64,000 nucleotides of DNA from assembly GCF_008364555.1 (NCBI RefSeq), contig NZ_VTUC01000038.1, forward strand, positions 248,001-312,000, read 5' to 3'. This document shows positions 59,678 through 64,000 of this stretch, piece after piece. Source of the stretch: Enterobacter vonholyi (GTDB lineage Bacteria; Pseudomonadota; Gammaproteobacteria; Enterobacterales; Enterobacteriaceae). The translations under genes were made by a program, and so were the position numbers. The first letter of the stretch is position 1. Every line of letters begins with the position of its first letter. Below the pieces are notes generated by a model. The model was not told the DNA's origin. It ran no database searches and was given only the letters and a program-made list of their open reading frames with translations.

Positions 59678-60295
59678 ATGGAACACATTGTGTATGTTGT
59701 AGATGACGATGACGCAGTCAGGCAGTCCGTGATTGGGCTGCTGGAATCGGCAGGCCTAAACGCCGTCGGCTTTTCATCGGCAGAAGCGTTTCTTCAGTAC
59801 CGCTTTGAAGAGCTCCCGTCGTGCGTGGTACTTGATATGCAAATGCCCACCATCTCGGGTTTTGAGGTGGCTGACGCCCTTAAGGACAGCGGGCGCGAGA
59901 TCCCGATTATTTTTCTCACCGGCCACGGCACCATCCCGATGTCGGTGCGCGCCATTAAAGGCGGCGCGTACGAATTCCTCACCAAGCCCGTCGAATCTAA
60001 CGCGCTTATCGACGCCATTGAATCCGCGCTTCAGCTGGCGGAACACAACGCCGTGCGCAATAAAGAGCACTACGCCCTGAAGCAGCGCCATATGTCCCTC
60101 ACCCCGCGCGAACACGAGGTGCTGACGCTGGCGATAAGCGGCATGCTGAACAAGCAAATTGCCGCCGAGCTGGGCGTTAGCGAGATCACGGTGAAGGTGC
60201 ACCGCCGCCGAGTGATGGAGAAAATGCAGGTGCGTTCCGTGGCCGAGCTGGTCAGGGCCGTTGAGCGCCTGACCAAAAGCCAGCCGGCGGAGTAA
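59678..60295 (+). CDS. FixJ/NarL-type response regulator
   Basis: 205 residues: receiver domain with phosphoacceptor Asp53 (VVLDMQMP), acidic pair at DDDD (10-12), Thr in FLTGHG and Lys in FLTKPV, and a C-terminal LuxR/NarL helix-turn-helix (LTPREHEVLTLAISGMLNKQIAAEL, VSEITVKVHRRRV). Two-component output regulator. It converges on the huge sensor kinase gene, three bases apart, and is its likely partner. Start chosen by the domain start at MEHIVYVVDDD. Confidence 0.9.
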   Translation: MEHIVYVVDDDDAVRQSVIGLLESAGLNAVGFSSAEAFLQYRFEELPSCVVLDMQMPTISGFEVADALKDSGREIPIIFLTGHGTIPMSVRAIKGGAYEFLTKPVESNALIDAIESALQLAEHNAVRNKEHYALKQRHMSLTPREHEVLTLAISGMLNKQIAAELGVSEITVKVHRRRVMEKMQVRSVAELVRAVERLTKSQPAE

Positions 60296-60298
60296 CGT

Positions 60299-63200
60299 TT
60301 ACCCTTCCTGCGCCGCCAGCGGCAGCGCAAACGCAAACACAGTGCCGTACGGCTCCCGGCGGCGCGCGCTCAGCTTCCCGCAGTGGCGCTCGATGATGCT
60401 GGCGCTGATGGTCAGCCCCATCCCCATTCCCTGTGGCTTGGTGGAATAGAACGAGTCAAAAATCTGCTCCAGCCGCTCGGGCTCAATGCCGCTGCCGGTA
60501 TCGGCAATCTCGACGATCGCTTTCCCGTCCGCGTTGGCGGTGCTAAGGGTAATGGTGCTGGCGCGATCCTTCACCTCGGCCATCGCCTCTACCGCGTTCA
60601 TCACCAGATTCAACAGTACCTGCTGGATCTGCACGCTATCGCCGGTGATAAAGCTGTCGCTGGCGTTCAACAGATAATCAACGCTTATGTGTCGCTGCTC
60701 CAGCTCGCTGCGCGAAAGCGCGATGATATGGTGGATCAGATAGTGCAGATCGATGCGCGAGAAGGTGGGATCCTGCTTGCGCGTCAGGGACTGAATGCTG
60801 CGAATGATCTCCCCCGCCCGCGCGCCTTCCGCGGCGATCTCCTCCAGCCCTTCCCGCACTTTATCCAGCCGGGCGGGCTCGCGGCTGAGCCAGCGCAGGC
60901 TCGCTCCGGCGTTCGAGACGATCGACATCAGCGGCTGGTTGATCTCATGGGCGATGGAGGAGGTCAGCTGTCCGACGGTGGTGGCCCGGGACACCCGCGC
61001 CAGATCCGCCTGCGCCACCCGCATGGCATCCTCCGCGGCGCGCTGGCTGGTGATATCGGTGATAATGCCGTAGTACTCGTTCACCTCGCTGCCCACGCCC
61101 ACCGGATCGCCAATTCCGAGGATGTAGCGCGTCGAGCCATCGGGACGCTTGACGCGAAACTCCGCGCGCATGGAGAGACCTTCGCGCACGCTTTGGGTGA
61201 CGATGGCGCTGATGCGGGCGTAATCGTCCTCATGGACGAAGGTCAAAAACTCTGCCATGGAGATCATCTTTTGCTGCTCGGGCAGGCCGAGAATGCGGGC
61301 GTACTCTTCCGAGACATACATCAGATCCTGCTCCAGTTCCCAGCGCCAGCTGCCGGTGTGGCTGATCTGCTCGCCCAGCATCAGCGAGGTCTGGCTGGAT
61401 CGCAGCTCTTTCTCCACCCGGCGGCGCTGGATGTTCTCCGCCAGCAGCTCGGCGTACAGCCGCGCCGTCTCCAGGGATACCGCTGCCTGCGCGCCCAGCA
61501 GGCTCACCACGCGCGAGTGCTCGGCGGTGAAGACCTCCGGCATCAGGCGGTTTTCGAGATAGAGCACGCCCACCAGCCGCGCCTGTTTGAACATCGGAAC
61601 GCACATGACCGCCGCCCCCGAGGTCACAAGATAAGGGTCCTGGCTGAAGGGATGGAACTCCTCCGGCCTGCCGGTGCGGATCTCCTGCCCGGTGCGGATC
61701 ACCGCCGCCAGCACCGACAGCGGCAGGTCGGTCGCCGTCGGCACGTCTTTCAGGATCCGCACCCGCACGCCCTCGGTGCTGGTCCAGGCGCTGGCCTCGA
61801 TCTCAGGAATAAGGTTATCGCTCACGCGCAGCAGCAGGCCACGCTGCGCCCCGGCGCGTTCGAGCAGGATGGTCATCAGGTTTTCGATCAGGCGCTCAAG
61901 ATTAATCTCTTCCGACAGCGCGCGGGAGGCTTTGATCACGCTTTGCAGATCGCGGATGGTCTCGTTCTGGGCGAACGCCACCGTGTCGTAGGCGCTGGCC
62001 TGCCCGGAGGCCAGCAGGTGCGGGAAATCCTGCTCCAGCTGGCGCACCTTGGCCTGCGCGCCCGCGCGCCCCCAGGCGGCAATAGAGCCGCGGAAGTGGG
62101 CGTCCGAGGCGGTCGGGTAGCCGCAGGCCAGCGCAAAGCGCCCCGCCAGCTCGTGGGCCAGGGCGTTGATCGGGTTAAACCCGCCCTCGCGGGAGAGCCG
62201 GACCGCCTTCTCATACTGCTCAAGCGCAATGCTGTTCATCCCGTCCAGACGCACGATTTCGGCGTAGATCAGCGCCTCTTTATCCGCGAACGTGCCGGGA
62301 TTAACGCGCGCCCAGAGGGCGATTTTGTCATAGTGAGCGTGAATGCTGCGGCGGTGGTTCGCCGAGAAGGTCTCCGGCGTCAGCTGACGGGAAAGCGCCA
62401 GCGCGCTGTAAAGATGGTAATCCAGCAGATGGATGTGCCCCGGCGCAGACCACGCGTACCACCCCGCCATCTCCAGATCCGCCTGCGCGTCGGCATACTC
62501 CCCGCAGGTAAAGTGGGCCATACCGCGGTAGAGCCAGTACCAGAACAGCATGGTGGAGGTCTGCTCCGGCGCCTGCTCCGGCGACGCGGGCAGCAGCGCC
62601 TCCGGCAATACCTGCGACGCGGTCCAGGTGCCGATGACCGGCGTGCGCAGGAACTCAACGTAGCCGCGCTGCACCATCAAAATGGTCTCCACGTCCTGGA
62701 AGTGGGTTTTACGCACAAACGCCAGGCCGCGATCGATGCTGGTCAGCACCCCGTCCAGGTGATCGCCCCGCGAGAGGAAGTTAATCACCTGGTGGCAGGC
62801 CGCAAAGCAGGCCATCGTCATATCCCCGTGGGTCACCGCTGAGGTAAAACAGGCTTTCGCGCACTCGATGGTAAACGACAAAGGCTGGGTCCAGACGCTG
62901 AGCTGGTCGAGCGGCAGCAGGGTTTTGGCTTCGAACGCATCGTAGCCGTGGCGATTCACCAGCTCGCGGGCCAGCGTGCCGTACTGGAACCCGAGGCGAT
63001 ATTCGGCGTAGCGGTGGCCAATCAGCACGCCAAACCAGGCCATCGCCGTGGTGGAGGCGCCGGTAATACCGTGGTCGAGGGTCAGGTGCATCATGCGGCA
63101 GAGCAGTAAAAAGTGCAGGCGCGGGCAGATGAAGCTGGCGCAAATGCTGGCGCTGTAGAGCAGGTTCATCACCGCTTCGGTTTCAGGGTTATCCATCCGC

Positions 63201-64000
63201 GACAGCTGGGCAAACAGGTTTTGTGGCGCGTCATTCGCGCGGTTGCAGAAGTGTTCCCAGGCCTCGTCGCAGTCGGCATCCTCCGGATAGCGGCCGATCT
63301 GAATACCAAAGACCCCCAGCCAGCAGAGCGCCGCCTCCAGCGCCAGACGGCTGTCCGACTGGCGAATGTACACTTCCACCAGCAGATTGGCCGCCAGCGC
63401 CTTTTCGGTCAGCCCGCCGGGGCAGCCGAGGATCGCGTCACACAGCTCGCGGGTCCGCTCCAGGTGCCCCAGCGCAAACTCGCAGCCCGCCTCTTCAATA
63501 TCGAGCATAAAGTCCGACACCGTCCCGGCGTTGCCCAGCGCTCTGGCGGTCTGGATATAGCTGAGTGCCGACGGGTAATCTCCCGAGCGCTTCGCGCGCC
63601 GCGCGGCCAGCAGGCTCAGCTCGCGGAACATCTGGCGCTGCGGCGCGGGCTGAATGCTGTCCAGCGCGGCCGTGACGTGGTGAACGGCGCGGAACAGCAG
63701 CTCGTTCCCGGCCGCCTGGCGCGCGGCGTCGGCCAGCAGGCTGGCAGTCGTCAGGTGAATATGGCTTTTCTCATGCCGATCCAGCAGCGCGAAGGCGGCC
63801 TCCTGTACCCGGTCGTGGGTGAAGGAATACGCTTTTTCCGTCAGCACGATGAGCTGGGCCATCACCGCCGGGTGCAGCGCATAGCGCATTTCCGCCATCG
63901 ACATGCCGACAACGCGGCAGACCATCTCCATCTCGCCCGTGCCGCCAAGGCAGGCGATGCTGCCCAGCAGGTGACGCGTCTCGTCGGGCAGTTCTTCGAG
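60299..64000 (-). CDS. Large sensor histidine kinase with AAA-type/TPR, GAF and PAS domains (5' end outside window)
   Basis: At least 1233 residues are visible; the frame is open beyond the window edge. Visible from N- to C-terminus are a winged-helix/TPR-like region following an upstream ATPase (only its end is seen), a GAF domain (ERLIENLMTILLERAGAQRGLLL), a PAS domain (GSWRWELEQDLMYVSEEYARILG), and a HisKA/HATPase pair with phosphoacceptor His in SIAHEINQPL, N-box NLVMNAVEAM and G-boxes DTGSGIEP and GMGMGLTIS. This layout matches trifunctional serine/threonine-kinase/AAA/histidine-kinase proteins. The 3' end nearly touches the response-regulator gene. Signal unknown. Confidence 0.9.
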   Translation of the reverse strand, partial: LEELPDETRHLLGSIACLGGTGEMEMVCRVVGMSMAEMRYALHPAVMAQLIVLTEKAYSFTHDRVQEAAFALLDRHEKSHIHLTTASLLADAARQAAGNELLFRAVHHVTAALDSIQPAPQRQMFRELSLLAARRAKRSGDYPSALSYIQTARALGNAGTVSDFMLDIEEAGCEFALGHLERTRELCDAILGCPGGLTEKALAANLLVEVYIRQSDSRLALEAALCWLGVFGIQIGRYPEDADCDEAWEHFCNRANDAPQNLFAQLSRMDNPETEAVMNLLYSASICASFICPRLHFLLLCRMMHLTLDHGITGASTTAMAWFGVLIGHRYAEYRLGFQYGTLARELVNRHGYDAFEAKTLLPLDQLSVWTQPLSFTIECAKACFTSAVTHGDMTMACFAACHQVINFLSRGDHLDGVLTSIDRGLAFVRKTHFQDVETILMVQRGYVEFLRTPVIGTWTASQVLPEALLPASPEQAPEQTSTMLFWYWLYRGMAHFTCGEYADAQADLEMAGWYAWSAPGHIHLLDYHLYSALALSRQLTPETFSANHRRSIHAHYDKIALWARVNPGTFADKEALIYAEIVRLDGMNSIALEQYEKAVRLSREGGFNPINALAHELAGRFALACGYPTASDAHFRGSIAAWGRAGAQAKVRQLEQDFPHLLASGQASAYDTVAFAQNETIRDLQSVIKASRALSEEINLERLIENLMTILLERAGAQRGLLLRVSDNLIPEIEASAWTSTEGVRVRILKDVPTATDLPLSVLAAVIRTGQEIRTGRPEEFHPFSQDPYLVTSGAAVMCVPMFKQARLVGVLYLENRLMPEVFTAEHSRVVSLLGAQAAVSLETARLYAELLAENIQRRRVEKELRSSQTSLMLGEQISHTGSWRWELEQDLMYVSEEYARILGLPEQQKMISMAEFLTFVHEDDYARISAIVTQSVREGLSMRAEFRVKRPDGSTRYILGIGDPVGVGSEVNEYYGIITDITSQRAAEDAMRVAQADLARVSRATTVGQLTSSIAHEINQPLMSIVSNAGASLRWLSREPARLDKVREGLEEIAAEGARAGEIIRSIQSLTRKQDPTFSRIDLHYLIHHIIALSRSELEQRHISVDYLLNASDSFITGDSVQIQQVLLNLVMNAVEAMAEVKDRASTITLSTANADGKAIVEIADTGSGIEPERLEQIFDSFYSTKPQGMGMGLTISASIIERHCGKLSARRREPYGTVFAFALPLAAQEG

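Noticed and set aside
60383-62842. An 819-residue frame on the plus strand opposite the sensor kinase
   Set aside because: Shadow frame of a GC-rich kinase gene; the kinase motifs on the other strand are unmistakable.
1-64000. Mobile elements, tRNA genes, CRISPR arrays or integrase genes
   Set aside because: None are visible by eye; only REP elements and the CTCTCC-type palindromes repeat.

Overview
The window looks like chromosome from an Enterobacter-type Enterobacterales, probably of the Enterobacter cloacae complex. Coding GC is high, and many genes match Escherichia coli genes closely (tsr, the hpa cluster, btsT-yjiX-yjiA, yjiN, yjiS, yjiR). REP-type palindromes typical of enterics sit between genes. 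I see no rRNA, tRNA, CRISPR array, insertion sequence, integrase or prophage gene.

Layout. (1) 1-3618: the end of a Csu-type chaperone/usher fimbrial operon (partial usher, spore-coat-U-type tip protein), a MarT/FidL-like regulator pair and an acetyltransferase. (2) 3711-16384: the serine chemoreceptor gene tsr on the minus strand behind a sigma-28 promoter, then a complete 4-hydroxyphenylacetate (homoprotocatechuate) catabolic cluster, hpaR / hpaGEDFHIXA / hpaBC. (3) 16564-21093: a WYL-family regulator and btsT-yjiX-yjiA (pyruvate uptake). (4) 21175-38468: short metabolic, transport and regulator units. These are a phytase-type esterase, a YfaZ-like outer-membrane protein with a lipoprotein, succinate-semialdehyde dehydrogenase with an AraC regulator, a LysE exporter, yjiN, a MarR/HlyD/DUF2955 efflux set, an ABM/ACT/ArsR mini-operon, an aldehyde dehydrogenase with a LysR regulator, an AhpD-like protein with a MocR regulator, yjiS and yjiR. 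(5) 38530-39651: a RoxA-like JmjC hydroxylase. (6) 39983-58294: a large cell-envelope cluster built around srfA-srfB-srfC, with two von Willebrand A (VWA) proteins, an ABC/FtsX pair, a SUMF1-fold protein, two coiled-coil lipoproteins, two small secreted proteins and a multi-pass membrane protein. (7) 58436-64000: an SH3-like protein, a ClpP paralogue lacking the usual catalytic Asp, and a response regulator facing a very large sensor kinase that runs off the window.

How they work together. The hpa genes encode the whole route from 4-hydroxyphenylacetate to pyruvate plus succinate semialdehyde. BtsT (pyruvate) and the succinate-semialdehyde dehydrogenase further along could handle those products. 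The hpaG promoter region shows a CRP-like site and a perfect palindrome in the position expected for the HpaR operator.

The most interesting part is the srf cluster. Reading the proteins suggests a trans-envelope machine with two cytosolic nucleotide-driven proteins (SrfB, actin/HSP70-like; SrfC, dynamin/GTPase-like), single-span proteins projecting into the periplasm, periplasmic VWA and SUMF1-fold proteins, an FtsX-type ABC transporter and lipoproteins. A near-perfect sigma-28 promoter precedes srfA, so the srf operon probably belongs to the flagellar regulon. The machine model is my inference; the genes, motifs and promoter are visible in the sequence.
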